Assembly (NCBI GenBank): GCA_016185245.1 | Contig: JACPNZ010000007.1 | Coordinates: 1-64,000 of the forward strand | Length of the DNA: 64,000 bases | Direction: 5' to 3' | DNA from: Hyphomicrobiales bacterium | GTDB lineage: Bacteria > Pseudomonadota > Alphaproteobacteria > Rhizobiales > Aestuariivirgaceae | Shown: piece after piece, positions 19,203 through 29,220 of the stretch | How positions within the stretch are numbered: position 1 is the stretch's first letter | Layout of the letters: each line of letters starts with the position of its first letter | Notes under the pieces: generated by a model | Databases searched by the model: none | What the model was told of the DNA's origin: nothing | The model's input: only the letters and a program-made list of their open reading frames with translations | Translations under genes and position numbers: made by a program

Positions 19203-20617
19203 CCGGTCTTCCAGCCCCTGGCGCGGCGCACCGCTTCAGCGAAGTGCTGGTGCGGTTCGATGCCGAGCGGAGCCAGCGGGGCAATCGCCCGGGTCGGCGG
19301 CAGGGGCGGCAGGCCGGCGGCGCCCCTGCCCAGCATGGCCAGGCGCGCCGTTCCAAGGGCGGTGAGATCGGTCGACGACGGCACTCGTACCGTCCGCTCC
19401 AGGGCATCGGCGAGAAACTGCAGGAAGTAGCCGTTCCTGGCCATGCCGCCGTCGACCGAAATGGCGGGGCCGAGGGGCACCAGTTCGGCCATGGCGGCGA
19501 TCACTTGGGCGGCCCGTAGCGCCACGCCCTCGAGCAGGCTCTGCATCATGTCGGCGCGTGTCGTCTCGAGTCCCATGCCGATCCACAGGCCCGCCGCGGT
19601 GCGGTCCCAGTGCGGGCAGGCAAGCCCCGAGAGCGCCGGCACGAAGGCCAGGCCCCGGGCGATCGCCGGGGCCACGGCAAAGCCTTCGATTTCGGAGAAC
19701 TCGCCGAACAGGCCGAGGCTCCTCGCCCAGTTGACCGCCGAGGCGGCATTGTAGACGCCACCCTCGACGGCGAAATGGGCGGGTGCCGCCCCGATCTTCC
19801 AGGCAAGCGTCGGCGATATGCCGAAGCGGCTGCCGTCGATGCGGGCGGGCCCCGCCACGGCGAGGGCGAAGGCGCCGGTGCCGAAAGTGATCTTGGCATC
19901 GCCCGGAGCGGCGCAGCCATGGCCGAATAGGGCCGCCTGCTGGTCGACCAGGCTCGCCGTCACTGGCACTTTTCCAATCGTTCCGAAGGGACCGGTTGTC
20001 GCACGAATGTCCGGCAGGCACTGGCGCGGCACGCCGAACAGCGCACAGAGCTCGTCGTCCCATTGGCAGGTGTCGAGGTTCATCAGGCTGGTGCGCGAGG
20101 CGGTGGTGACATCGGTGGCGAAGATGCCGGTGAGACGGTCAAGGAAGAATGCATCGCTGGTGCCGAGCCGCAACCGGCCCTGACCCAAGAGCTCATTTGC
20201 CTCACCCACATGGTCAAGAAGCCAACGCAGCTTGGAAGCCGAGAAATAGGGATCGAGCGGCAGTCCGGCGCGCTTCAAAGTCAGTTCCTCGCCGCCATTG
20301 GCCTTGAGCTTTGCCGTCACCTCGCTGGTGCGGCTGTCTTGCCAGACGATGGCGTTGGCGATGGCGCGGCCGGTGGCGGCGTCCCAGGCGACGACGGTCT
20401 CGCCCTGATTGTCGATGCCGATCGCGTCGGCGGGGCCGGCGGCGTCGATCGCCTCTCTCACATGGCGCAGCAACTCCTCGGCGTCATGCTCGACCCAGCC
20501 TCCTTGCGGATAGATTTGCCGGTGCTCGAAGCCGGCGACGGTGGCGAAACGCCCATCGCCGTCATAGGTGAAGGCCTTGGTGCCGGTGGTACCCTGGTCA
20601 ATGGCCACGACTTTCAT
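19199..20617 (-). CDS. FGGY family carbohydrate kinase (glycerol kinase-like)
   Basis: MKVVAIDQGTTGTKAFTYD, AIVWQDSRTSEV, TFGTGAF, SVDGGMARNGYFLQFLAD. Confidence 0.9.
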   Translation of the reverse strand: MKVVAIDQGTTGTKAFTYDGDGRFATVAGFEHRQIYPQGGWVEHDAEELLRHVREAIDAAGPADAIGIDNQGETVVAWDAATGRAIANAIVWQDSRTSEVTAKLKANGGEELTLKRAGLPLDPYFSASKLRWLLDHVGEANELLGQGRLRLGTSDAFFLDRLTGIFATDVTTASRTSLMNLDTCQWDDELCALFGVPRQCLPDIRATTGPFGTIGKVPVTASLVDQQAALFGHGCAAPGDAKITFGTGAFALAVAGPARIDGSRFGISPTLAWKIGAAPAHFAVEGGVYNAASAVNWARSLGLFGEFSEIEGFAVAPAIARGLAFVPALSGLACPHWDRTAAGLWIGMGLETTRADMMQSLLEGVALRAAQVIAAMAELVPLGPAISVDGGMARNGYFLQFLADALERTVRVPSSTDLTALGTARLAMLGRGAAGLPPLPPTRAIAPLAPLGIEPHQHFAEAVRRARGWKTG

Positions 20618-21543
20618 AACATGCTCCCGGCGATTGCCGCGGCGGCGGCAAGGCCCTGGCGCCAGCAGGTGCCGGAACTCTTCAGGGGGCGGAGCACATT
20701 GCCGGCGGCGAAGAAGGCGGGGTCGGTGCAGCGGAAGGCGGAATCGATGCGCGGAGCGAGATCGTCGCTGGCGAAGGGCCCGGTCATGTAGAGAGCATTT
20801 TCGGGCCGGAACTGGCCAGTGAACACCACACCGTCACAGGCAATCCGCCGGCGCTGGCCGCCGTGTTCCACTTCGACGGCCTCGACCTGGCCTCGGCCGT
20901 CGATAGCAATGAGCCTGGTCGCGGTCAGTACCGGCACGCCGAAAGCCAGCCGCGCCACCAGCCGGCCGGCACGGGGAGCGGTGGTCGCAGCATTCTCCTC
21001 GATCATCGCCACGGGCCTCACCCCCAGGTGAAGGCAGGTGACCAGCACCGAGAAAGAGACCCATTCGCTGCCGACAATCACCGGCCGGTCGAAGGGCCTG
21101 CGATGGTTGAGATAGACATGCTGCTGAAGCGCGCCGGTGGTCATCACCCCTTGCGGCCTGGTGCCGCCGACGAGGCGCGCGGCGCGTGGGGTCTCGCGCG
21201 TACCGGTAGCGATCAGCACGCGGTTCGCGATCATGTGGCGCGCGCCCTGGCTGTCGCGGATGCGGAGGTGGCCCTCGGGGCCCAGCTCAAGCACCGTGGT
21301 GCCGGTGCGGACATCGAGCGATGACGTATCGGCCCGCAATTGCGCGGCAAAGCGCGGACCCGTCCACAATCGCCGATGGCTCTGCCAGCCGAAGCCCATG
21401 TGGCCGCAATGGCGGGGAATGCCACCCGCTTCCGCCTCGCGTTCCAGCACCACGACGTCCTTGATGCCGAGTTCTACGAGCCGCAACGCCGCCGCCAATC
21501 CGGCAGGCCCGCCGCCGACGATCGCCACGTCATGGCGTTCCAC
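20614..21543 (-). CDS. NAD(P)/FAD-dependent oxidoreductase
   Basis: DVAIVGGGPAGLAAALRLVELGIKDVVVLEREAEAGG. Confidence 0.88.
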   Translation of the reverse strand: MERHDVAIVGGGPAGLAAALRLVELGIKDVVVLEREAEAGGIPRHCGHMGFGWQSHRRLWTGPRFAAQLRADTSSLDVRTGTTVLELGPEGHLRIRDSQGARHMIANRVLIATGTRETPRAARLVGGTRPQGVMTTGALQQHVYLNHRRPFDRPVIVGSEWVSFSVLVTCLHLGVRPVAMIEENAATTAPRAGRLVARLAFGVPVLTATRLIAIDGRGQVEAVEVEHGGQRRRIACDGVVFTGQFRPENALYMTGPFASDDLAPRIDSAFRCTDPAFFAAGNVLRPLKSSGTCWRQGLAAAAAIAGSML

Positions 21544-22882
21544 GGGCAGCCTCCGCCATGATTGCCGTGACCTCAGCCGAACAGTAGAAACCCTGGCAGC
21601 GCCCCATCACGGCGCGGGTGCGGCGCTTGAGGCCGCCCATGTCGGTGGCGGGCAGGGGCCCGGTAAGCGCCGCTTCGATTTCGGCCCGTGTCACCAGTTC
21701 GCAATGGCAGACGATGTCGCCGCCGGTCTGGTAGGGCCGTGGGCGGAGTTCGGCGAGGTTGGGCACCGGTGTCCAGACGGGTTCGGGAGTGGCCGGCAGC
21801 CTGGCGAAATGATCCGCGTACAGACGAGCGACATGTTGGGCGATGCCGAGCGAGGCGGTTAAGCCGGTCGAGCGGATGCCGGCGATGGTGATCCAGTTGC
21901 GTTCAGGCAGGGCCTCGATCACATAATCCTTGTGCTGGGTGGCGGGACGGAGCCCGGCATAGATGGCGTTGATGCCGACATGTTGCAGTTCCGGCACCAT
22001 AGCGATGGCACGGGCCTTGAGTCTCGCCAGGGTTTCGCCGTCGCAAGACGCGACCTCGCGCTCATCCACATCCTCGGCGGTGGGGCCGATGGCAAGATTG
22101 CCGAAGATGGTGCGGAACAGCACGACCCCCTTGGTGTACTCGCTCGGTACGGGCAGGATGATGGCGTTGACCAGCTTCGCGGCGGGCTTGTCGAAGACCA
22201 CGAATTGGCCGCGGCGCGGCTTGATGGCGAAGGGCGGGTCGCGGACGATCCGCTCCACAAGGTCGCCGAAATTTCCCGCTGCGTTGATGACGACACGGGC
22301 TCGCACCTCGCCCTTGCCATGGGCGAGTCGCCACGCGCCATTCGCCAACGTGCCACCGGTCACTTCGGCACCGCGCAGGATCACCGCCCCATGGGCCAGG
22401 GCCTGATGGGCATAGGCGAGCGGTGCCGACCATGGGTCGATGATCGCTTCACCCGGTACCAGCACCGCACTCAGGGCGGCAGCGAGATGGGGCTCGCGGG
22501 CCGCCAGTTCGCCCGCTTCGATCTGGCGCACGTCGGCAATCCCGTTCTGGTGGGCCTTGGCGACGATGTTGGGGAGCGCTGCAAGTTCCTCATCGCTCCA
22601 GGCGACGACGAGCCCCGAGCTTTCGACCAGCGGCAGGTTGAGACGCTGGCGGATCGCCAGGTACTCGGCATAGCCGGCTTGCATGCAGGCAAGCTCCAGG
22701 CTGCCAAGCGGTGCATCGAAGCCCGTATGCAGTAGCGCGCTGTTGCCCTTGCTGGCGCCGGAAAGAATGTCGGCCCCACGCTCGAGCAACACACAGCGAA
22801 GGCCAGCCTTGGCAAAGCGGCGCAGGATCGCCAGCCCCACCACGCCGCCACCGATCACCGCAATGTCGAAGACGTCACTCAT
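21530..22882 (-). CDS. FAD-dependent glycerol-3-phosphate dehydrogenase-like (GlpA type, C-terminal BFD [2Fe-2S])
   Basis: FDIAVIGGGVVGLAILRRFAKAGLRCVLLERGADILSGASKGNSALLHTGFDA; C-terminal GGDIVCHCELVTRAEI. Confidence 0.87.
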   Translation of the reverse strand: MSDVFDIAVIGGGVVGLAILRRFAKAGLRCVLLERGADILSGASKGNSALLHTGFDAPLGSLELACMQAGYAEYLAIRQRLNLPLVESSGLVVAWSDEELAALPNIVAKAHQNGIADVRQIEAGELAAREPHLAAALSAVLVPGEAIIDPWSAPLAYAHQALAHGAVILRGAEVTGGTLANGAWRLAHGKGEVRARVVINAAGNFGDLVERIVRDPPFAIKPRRGQFVVFDKPAAKLVNAIILPVPSEYTKGVVLFRTIFGNLAIGPTAEDVDEREVASCDGETLARLKARAIAMVPELQHVGINAIYAGLRPATQHKDYVIEALPERNWITIAGIRSTGLTASLGIAQHVARLYADHFARLPATPEPVWTPVPNLAELRPRPYQTGGDIVCHCELVTRAEIEAALTGPLPATDMGGLKRRTRAVMGRCQGFYCSAEVTAIMAEAARGTP

Positions 22883-22946
22883 TACGAAAGCCTAGACCAC
22901 GCCTGTCGTGCAAGGAAGCGTCGGTTCGCGCCGGCCATGAAAGAAA

Positions 22947-22969
22947 ATGGCCGGGACGAGCCCGGCCAT
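22947..22969 (-). terminator. Palindromic hairpin / terminator, part of a dispersed-repeat-like segment
   Basis: atggccggg-acgag-cccggccat, followed on the minus strand by TTTTCTTTC, downstream of the APC permease. Confidence 0.65.
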
Positions 22970-22995
22970 GGCGATGTCGTAGAATTTCGAAAGCG

Positions 22996-24816
22996 TTAGC
23001 CGGCGGTTTCGAGAGCCTTCTCCTGGGCGGCGATGATCGCCTGACGTTTCTTGATCTCCTCGCCGATCGGCGGGCCGGCGAAACGCTTGCCCTGGAGGAC
23101 GAAGACCAGGATTTCCACGACGATCAGCGTGGCGATCGCCGCATAGACATTGAAGTTGCTGTCTTCCGCCTTCCAGAAGTACCAGACCGCGGCGGCGGTC
23201 AGCACACCGAAAGCGAGCCCGACCGGCAGTCGGCCTTCCATCGACTGCCAGAAGCCGATCATGGCCACGATCATCAGCACGATCAGGTAGCCGACCTTCT
23301 CTTGCGGCGGCTGCACGCCGACGAAGATCAGGATGGCGCAGCCGATGATGGCGAGGACCGCAATCGGGATCGAAGCACCACGGAGATTGAAGGGGCCCTT
23401 GTTCTTCCAGTTGCCCGCCGTCTCCGACTTCATCGCCGCGGCGATGGGCATCAGATAGGAGAGATAGAGAAATACCGCCGTGCCCGTCGACAGCACCAGG
23501 AAAGCCCCGCCATAGAGGGTCGAGATGATCGACAGGACTCCTCCTACCCAGATCGCCGCGCCCGGCGTGCGCTGCTGCGGATGCACCTGCTTTAGCGTGT
23601 CCGACATCGGCAGGCCGCCGTCGCGGGCGAAGGCATACATCATGCGCGAGCAGGATGTGAGGCCGGCGAGAGCGCAGAGGAAGTTCGTCACCACGATGCC
23701 GATGATGATGATCGAGCGGAGAGCGCCCGGCATCGGCGATTGCGCGATCAGCCAGTTGAAGGCATTCCAGCCCTGGGCGGCGCCGGCGGTGACACCGTCC
23801 ATGGTGACATTGCCGGCGGCGTCCTTCTGGTCCGGCAGCGCCAGCACAAAAGAGGCGACCATGAAGTAGCCGAAGAGGAAGGACCACCACACCGAACGGA
23901 TCATGCCCTTCGGCACTTCCTTCTGGGCGTTGCGGGTTTCCTCCGAGGTGTGCGCCGAGGCGTCGAAGCCGGTGATCGTATAGACGACGTGCAGGAGGCC
24001 GATGGCGAAAATGTAGATGCCGACGGTTGCCGCCGGCCAGACATTGCCGCCCGGCGCGCCGGTGAAATTCGTGAAGGTGAAGAGCCGCCCGAAATCGAGC
24101 GACGGCGCGAATGCCAGCAGCGCCAGCGTCAGCACTATGGCGGTCGCCAGAATGATGTAGCCGACCCAGTCGGTGAGGATGGTGGTGAGCCGCAGGTAAT
24201 AGTGATTGAGAATCGCCTGCGCCACGGTCACCGCCGCGATGAAGATCGTCTGGATCCACCAGCCCCCCGAAAGCTCGCCCGAGGGAATCCAGCCGGTGAC
24301 GTCCATGCCCACGACTTGTGCCAGAAACAGGTCGCGGAACAGATTGAACAGGCCCCAGTTAACCGAGGACACCACGAAAATCAGGCCGAGAAGGTTGAAC
24401 CAGGCCGCGGCCCAGCCGAAGCCCCGGCCGCCAAGAATCGACGACCAGTGATAGATGCCACCCGCCGTCGGATAGGACGACGCAACCTGCGCCATGGCCA
24501 CCGCGACGATCAGCGCGAAAGCCGACCCCAAAGGCCAAACGATGCCGATGGAGGCACCGCCGCCGGCGCTCAGCGCCACCGGGAAGGCGGTGATGCCGCC
24601 GGCCGCGATGTTGATGATGGCGAAGGAAATCGCGAAGTTCTGGAATGCGCCCATGCGGCGGGACAATTCCTGGGCATAGCCCATTTGATGGAGGACTTTT
24701 TCGTCCTCGGTCACATGATGTTCGGCCATAGTGGCTCCCTCCTGCGCCGGCGGGGAACCGGGCGCCCCATTGATATTATGATTCATTTGCCTTGCGCAGG
24801 TTGCCACTGCGCTCAA
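22996..24816 (-). CDS. APC family amino acid permease
   Basis: About 12 TM; GIVWPLGSAFALIVAVAMAQVASSYPTAGGIYHWSSILGG. N-terminus probably the internal MNHNINGAPG or MAEHHV start. Confidence 0.87.
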   Translation of the reverse strand: MSAVATCARQMNHNINGAPGSPPAQEGATMAEHHVTEDEKVLHQMGYAQELSRRMGAFQNFAISFAIINIAAGGITAFPVALSAGGGASIGIVWPLGSAFALIVAVAMAQVASSYPTAGGIYHWSSILGGRGFGWAAAWFNLLGLIFVVSSVNWGLFNLFRDLFLAQVVGMDVTGWIPSGELSGGWWIQTIFIAAVTVAQAILNHYYLRLTTILTDWVGYIILATAIVLTLALLAFAPSLDFGRLFTFTNFTGAPGGNVWPAATVGIYIFAIGLLHVVYTITGFDASAHTSEETRNAQKEVPKGMIRSVWWSFLFGYFMVASFVLALPDQKDAAGNVTMDGVTAGAAQGWNAFNWLIAQSPMPGALRSIIIIGIVVTNFLCALAGLTSCSRMMYAFARDGGLPMSDTLKQVHPQQRTPGAAIWVGGVLSIISTLYGGAFLVLSTGTAVFLYLSYLMPIAAAMKSETAGNWKNKGPFNLRGASIPIAVLAIIGCAILIFVGVQPPQEKVGYLIVLMIVAMIGFWQSMEGRLPVGLAFGVLTAAAVWYFWKAEDSNFNVYAAIATLIVVEILVFVLQGKRFAGPPIGEEIKKRQAIIAAQEKALETAG

Positions 24817-24968
24817 CCATCCCCAGAATCTGCATAGTGGTCTTTGCCGGCCAGAAGGTCAACCGTAGCGGGCGTGCCGGCTGCGGGTCACCGTCACCCG
24901 GAACCGCGGCAACATGGCGGTCGAATGAGCTTTCCTCAAGCGAAAAGACTCTGCTAGCATGGTTAATC

Positions 24969-25865
24969 ATGGTCCGCCGGCACTATTCCCTGCCCTCGCT
25001 CAACGCCCTAGCGGCCTTCGAGGCGGCCGCCCGTCATCTCAGCCTCACCCGGGCGGCGGGTGAGCTCAATGTCACTCCGGGGGCGGTCTCCAAGCAGGTC
25101 AAGATGCTCGAGGACGAGATCGGCCGGCCGCTGTTCATCCGTCTGCACCGGGCCCTCAAACTCACCGGCGAAGGCGAAACCATCTACCGGACCCTGCGCG
25201 AGACCTTCGAGCGCATCTCGCAAAGCCTGCAGTCGGTCAGGAGCGACCTGGCCATACGCACCGTGTCGATCGGCACCACCACGGCCTTCGCCCAGCTCTG
25301 GCTGATGCCGCGGCTCGGCGCCTTCTGGAACGCCCACCAGGACATCGTCATCGACCACATGATTTCCGACCGGCCCTACGATCTGCACTCACCGGGCGTC
25401 GAACTCCGGGTGCGCTACGGCGACGGCAAGTTCCCCGACGAACATGCCAGCAAGCTGTTCGACGACACGATCGTGCCGGTGGCCAGTCCCGGTTTCGCCG
25501 CGAAGCACCGGTTGAAGGCGGCGAAGGATTTGGTCGACGTGCCGCTCCTGTCGGTCGAGGGCGTCGACTGGACCTGGACCACCTGGGCCGACTTCCTGCG
25601 CGACACCGGGGCGGCCCGCAAGCGCCTCAACATCCGGCGCTTCAACAGCTATGTAATCGCCCTCCAGGCGGCCCAGGACGGTCAGGGCGTGGCTCTTGGC
25701 TGGCTCAGCCTGGTTGCGACGCTGATTGCCAAGAACAGCCTGGTGCAGGTAACGCCCGACCGCATGGTGGCGCCCCATTCCTTCTATGTGACCTGGGGAA
25801 GCGAGCATGCCCTGTCGCGCGAGGCGGCAACGCTCCGCGACTGGCTGCTGGCACAGGCCGCTTGA
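24969..25865 (+). CDS. LysR family regulator (GcvA-like)
   Basis: LPSLNALAAFEAAARHLSLTRAAGELNVTPGAVSKQVKMLEDEIGRPLFIR. Confidence 0.93.
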   Translation: MVRRHYSLPSLNALAAFEAAARHLSLTRAAGELNVTPGAVSKQVKMLEDEIGRPLFIRLHRALKLTGEGETIYRTLRETFERISQSLQSVRSDLAIRTVSIGTTTAFAQLWLMPRLGAFWNAHQDIVIDHMISDRPYDLHSPGVELRVRYGDGKFPDEHASKLFDDTIVPVASPGFAAKHRLKAAKDLVDVPLLSVEGVDWTWTTWADFLRDTGAARKRLNIRRFNSYVIALQAAQDGQGVALGWLSLVATLIAKNSLVQVTPDRMVAPHSFYVTWGSEHALSREAATLRDWLLAQAA

Positions 25866-25953
25866 CTTCCACTCAAAGGACGCCAGCAACTTGTTCGGCT
25901 TGAAATTGCTGCGTCCTGGGGCTCAATGGCCCGAGCAAAGGATGCTGATTGCC

Positions 25954-27510
25954 ATGGTCAACACGCTGGAATTGTCAAAACAGGTCTCCGCCACCGGCCG
26001 CCGCGGCGGTGGGCGCGAGGGCCGGAGAGCGCTTAGGGCCGCTCCCGTTGCCTCGTTTCCCACCCTTGTCCGCGACATTCCCGTCTACCAGATGGTGCCG
26101 GACGAGGCGGTCGAACTGATCCACGAGGAGTCGCTCAAGATTCTCGAGGAGGTGGGCTGCGAGTTCCGCGACGACGAGGCGGTCGCCATGTGGAAAAAGA
26201 CCGGCGCTGCCGTGACCGGCGCCCGCATCCGCATCGACCGGGCGCTGCTCATGGAGCTGGTCTCCAAGGTGCCGCCCGAATTCACCTTGAACGCCCGCAA
26301 CCCCGAACGCACCGTCAGGGTCGGTGGTCGCAACACCATCTTCGTGCCGATGTATGGGGCTCCCTATGTGCGCGACCTCGACAACCGCCGGCGCTATGGC
26401 TCGCTCGATGACCTCAACAATTTCCACAAGCTCGCCTACATGCAGCCGGCGCTGCATTCCTCCAGTTCGATCATCTGCGAGCCCATGGAAGTGCCGGTGC
26501 CGAAGCGCCACCTGCACATCATCCATTCGGCGCTGAAACATTCCGACAAGCCGTTCATGGGCATCGTCACTTCGAAGGAGCGGGCCGAGGACGTGATGAA
26601 GATGGCGGCAATCGTCTTCGGCGAGGACTATGTGAAGGACAATGCGGTTCTGGTCTCGATCACCAACTGCAATTCGCCGCTGGTGTGGGATGCCACCATG
26701 CTCGACGCCATGAAGGTCTATGCGAGGCACAACCAGCCGCTGATTCTCGCGCCCTTCGCGCTGTGCGGGGCTTCGACCTCGGCTTCGGCGGTGGGGGCGG
26801 TGGCCCAGGTCAATGCCGAAGCGCTGGCGGGCGTGGCCTTCACCCAGCTCGTCCGCCCCGGTTCGCCCCAGCTCTATGGCCAGTTCATGGTGACGGTGGA
26901 CATGAAGTCGGGGGCTCCCATGGGCGGTACGCCGGAAGCGGCCCAGATGATGTATCTGATGGGAGCGCTGGCGCGAAAATACAAATTGCCGTGGCGCACC
27001 TCGGGCTTCCATGTCGGCTCCAAGCTCAACGACGCGCAGGCCGGCTACGAGGCCAACATGCTGATGCATGCGGCGATCCTGTCGGGGGCAAACTACATCT
27101 GGCATGTGGCGGGCTGGCTCGAGGCGGGGCTTTGCTGCGGCTATTCCAAGTTCATGACCGACTGCGAGCAGCTCGTCGGCTGGTACAAATACGCCGGCGG
27201 CCTCAAGTTCGACGATTTTCAGGAGGCGATGGGGGCGATCCGCGAGGTGGGTCCCGCCGGCCATTTCCTCGGCACAAAACACACGCTCGAGCATTTCGAG
27301 AGCGCCTTCTTCATGCCGTCGCTCATGGATTTCAATTCCTTCGAGCAGTGGCAGGCGGAGGGCTCCAAGGACCACGACACCCGCGGCCGCGACAAGGCGC
27401 GCGCCATGCTCGCCGCCTATGAGGAGCCGAAGCTCGACGAGGGCGTTGCCGAAGGCTTGCGCGACTTCATCGCCCGGCGAGAGGGCGAGCTTCCCAACAG
27501 TGTCAGCTGA
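25954..27510 (+). CDS. Trimethylamine/betaine methyltransferase family protein (MttB superfamily, non-pyrrolysine)
   Basis: HEESLKILEEVGCEFRDDEAVAMWKKTGA, RNPERTVRVGGRNTIFVPMYGAPYVRDL; reading frame uninterrupted, so no Pyl TAG. Confidence 0.87.
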   Translation: MVNTLELSKQVSATGRRGGGREGRRALRAAPVASFPTLVRDIPVYQMVPDEAVELIHEESLKILEEVGCEFRDDEAVAMWKKTGAAVTGARIRIDRALLMELVSKVPPEFTLNARNPERTVRVGGRNTIFVPMYGAPYVRDLDNRRRYGSLDDLNNFHKLAYMQPALHSSSSIICEPMEVPVPKRHLHIIHSALKHSDKPFMGIVTSKERAEDVMKMAAIVFGEDYVKDNAVLVSITNCNSPLVWDATMLDAMKVYARHNQPLILAPFALCGASTSASAVGAVAQVNAEALAGVAFTQLVRPGSPQLYGQFMVTVDMKSGAPMGGTPEAAQMMYLMGALARKYKLPWRTSGFHVGSKLNDAQAGYEANMLMHAAILSGANYIWHVAGWLEAGLCCGYSKFMTDCEQLVGWYKYAGGLKFDDFQEAMGAIREVGPAGHFLGTKHTLEHFESAFFMPSLMDFNSFEQWQAEGSKDHDTRGRDKARAMLAAYEEPKLDEGVAEGLRDFIARREGELPNSVS

Positions 27511-28387
27511 CCCGCCCATCTCTTATCTGACGCGCATCCGGACCTATTATCAGGGGCTGGGCTACGGTGCTCCCTATGAGTGGGCTCAGTTTGCCGAAGT
27601 GCCGTTCGCCAGATTGGCGAAACCGCTGAAGGATTGCCGCATCGCGCTGGTGACGACGGCTGCGCCCTACCAGCCGGGCAAGGGCGACCAGGGGCCGGGG
27701 GCGCCCTACAACGCGGCGGCGAAATTCTATTCCGTCTATTCGGACGACACGGGTTCCGATCCGGACTTGCGCATCTCGCACATCGCCATCGACAGGAAGC
27801 ACACCACCGCCGAGGACATGGCGAGTTATTTCCCGCTCGCCGCACTCCGCCGTGCCGCGGGCCGCATCGGCGGTTTGACGGCGCGGTTCCATGGTCTGCC
27901 CACCAACCGCAGCCAGCGTCAGACGATCAACGTCGATGGCGCCGAACTCCTCGCCCGCTGCAAGTCGGATGGTGCGGACGCGGCGATCCTGGTGCCCAAC
28001 TGCCCGGTGTGCCACCAGAGCGTGGCGCTGGCCGCCCGCACCCTCGAAGCGGCCGGCATCGCCACCGTCATCATGGGTTGCGCCAAGGATATCGTCGAGC
28101 ATGTCGGAGTGCCGCGCTTTTTGTTCAGCGATTTTCCCCTGGGCAACGGGGCGGGCCACCCCAACGACGCGGCTTCGCAGGACCAGACACTGGCGCTCGC
28201 CCTCGATCTCCTCGAATCCGCCGCTCGCCCGCGCACCACGCTCATGTCGCCGTTGCTCTGGGCCGCCGACGGCGCCTGGAAGCAGGGCTACTGCAACTTG
28301 GCGCTCCTCACGCCCGAGGAGATTGCCCGCCGCCGCGCCGAATTCGACCGCGGCAAGGTGGCAGCGAAAAGTCTCCGTTCGACGTGA
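27500..28387 (+). CDS. Glycine/D-proline reductase selenoprotein B (GrdB/PrdB)-like protein, Cys form
   Basis: [63 protein letters not shown] start overlapping MttB stop by 11 nt. Confidence 0.75.
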   Translation: MSADPPISYLTRIRTYYQGLGYGAPYEWAQFAEVPFARLAKPLKDCRIALVTTAAPYQPGKGDQGPGAPYNAAAKFYSVYSDDTGSDPDLRISHIAIDRKHTTAEDMASYFPLAALRRAAGRIGGLTARFHGLPTNRSQRQTINVDGAELLARCKSDGADAAILVPNCPVCHQSVALAARTLEAAGIATVIMGCAKDIVEHVGVPRFLFSDFPLGNGAGHPNDAASQDQTLALALDLLESAARPRTTLMSPLLWAADGAWKQGYCNLALLTPEEIARRRAEFDRGKVAAKSLRST

Positions 28388-28394
28388 AACGCTA

Positions 28395-29210
28395 TCAGGC
28401 CGCTGCCACCGTGTCCCTGATGGCGCCGGGGCCAGGAATGGCGCCGGGCGGGCACTTGCCGAGGATGATCATGCCGAGGACTTCGTCCTTGGTCACGTCC
28501 TTGACGCTGGCCGTACCCACCACCCGGCCGTTCTTCATCACCGACACCCGGTCGGCGAGATCGAACACGTCATGGATGTCGTGGCTGATCAGGAAAATGC
28601 CGATGCCTTCCGCCTTCAATTGCTTGATCAGCTCGCCGACCTGGGCGGTCTCCTGGGGCCCGAGCGCTGCCGTCGGCTCGTCCATGATCAGGATGCGGGC
28701 GTTGAAGTGGATGGCGCGCGCTATGGCCACCGACTGGCGCTGGCCGCCGGAGAGCGATTTCACCGGGTCCTTGAAGCGGCGGAAATTGGGATTGAGCCGG
28801 CCCATCACCTTGCGGCACTCGGACTCCATGGCGATGTCGTCGAGGGTTCCGAACTTGGTGCGGAGCTCGCGGCCCAGATAGAGATTGGCGGCAGCGTCGA
28901 CATTGTCGGCGAGTGCGAGCGTCTGGTAGATCGTCTCGATGCCGAGCGCCTTGGCGTCGCGCGGATTGTCGATCGTCACCTTGTCGCCGTTGATGAAAAT
29001 TTCGCCGGCGTCGCGGCGATAGGCGCCCGACAGGATCTTGATCAGCGTCGACTTGCCCGCGCCATTGTGGCCGAGGAGGCCCACCACCTCGCCGGCATGG
29101 AGATCGATGGATGCGTGATCGACCGCCTTGATGCCGCCGAAGGCGATCGACATGTCGCGCATCTCGACCAGGGGTGTTCTCGAGTCTGCCGTCCTTGTTG
29201 TCTGCGACAT
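28395..29210 (-). CDS. Sugar ABC transporter ATP-binding protein
   Basis: [46 protein letters not shown]. Confidence 0.94.
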   Translation of the reverse strand: MSQTTRTADSRTPLVEMRDMSIAFGGIKAVDHASIDLHAGEVVGLLGHNGAGKSTLIKILSGAYRRDAGEIFINGDKVTIDNPRDAKALGIETIYQTLALADNVDAAANLYLGRELRTKFGTLDDIAMESECRKVMGRLNPNFRRFKDPVKSLSGGQRQSVAIARAIHFNARILIMDEPTAALGPQETAQVGELIKQLKAEGIGIFLISHDIHDVFDLADRVSVMKNGRVVGTASVKDVTKDEVLGMIILGKCPPGAIPGPGAIRDTVAAA

Positions 29211-29220
29211 TGTCCCCTCC

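Noticed and set aside
25975-27519. 514-aa minus ORF opposite MttB
   Set aside because: Shadow ORF; the plus-strand protein has clear family motifs.
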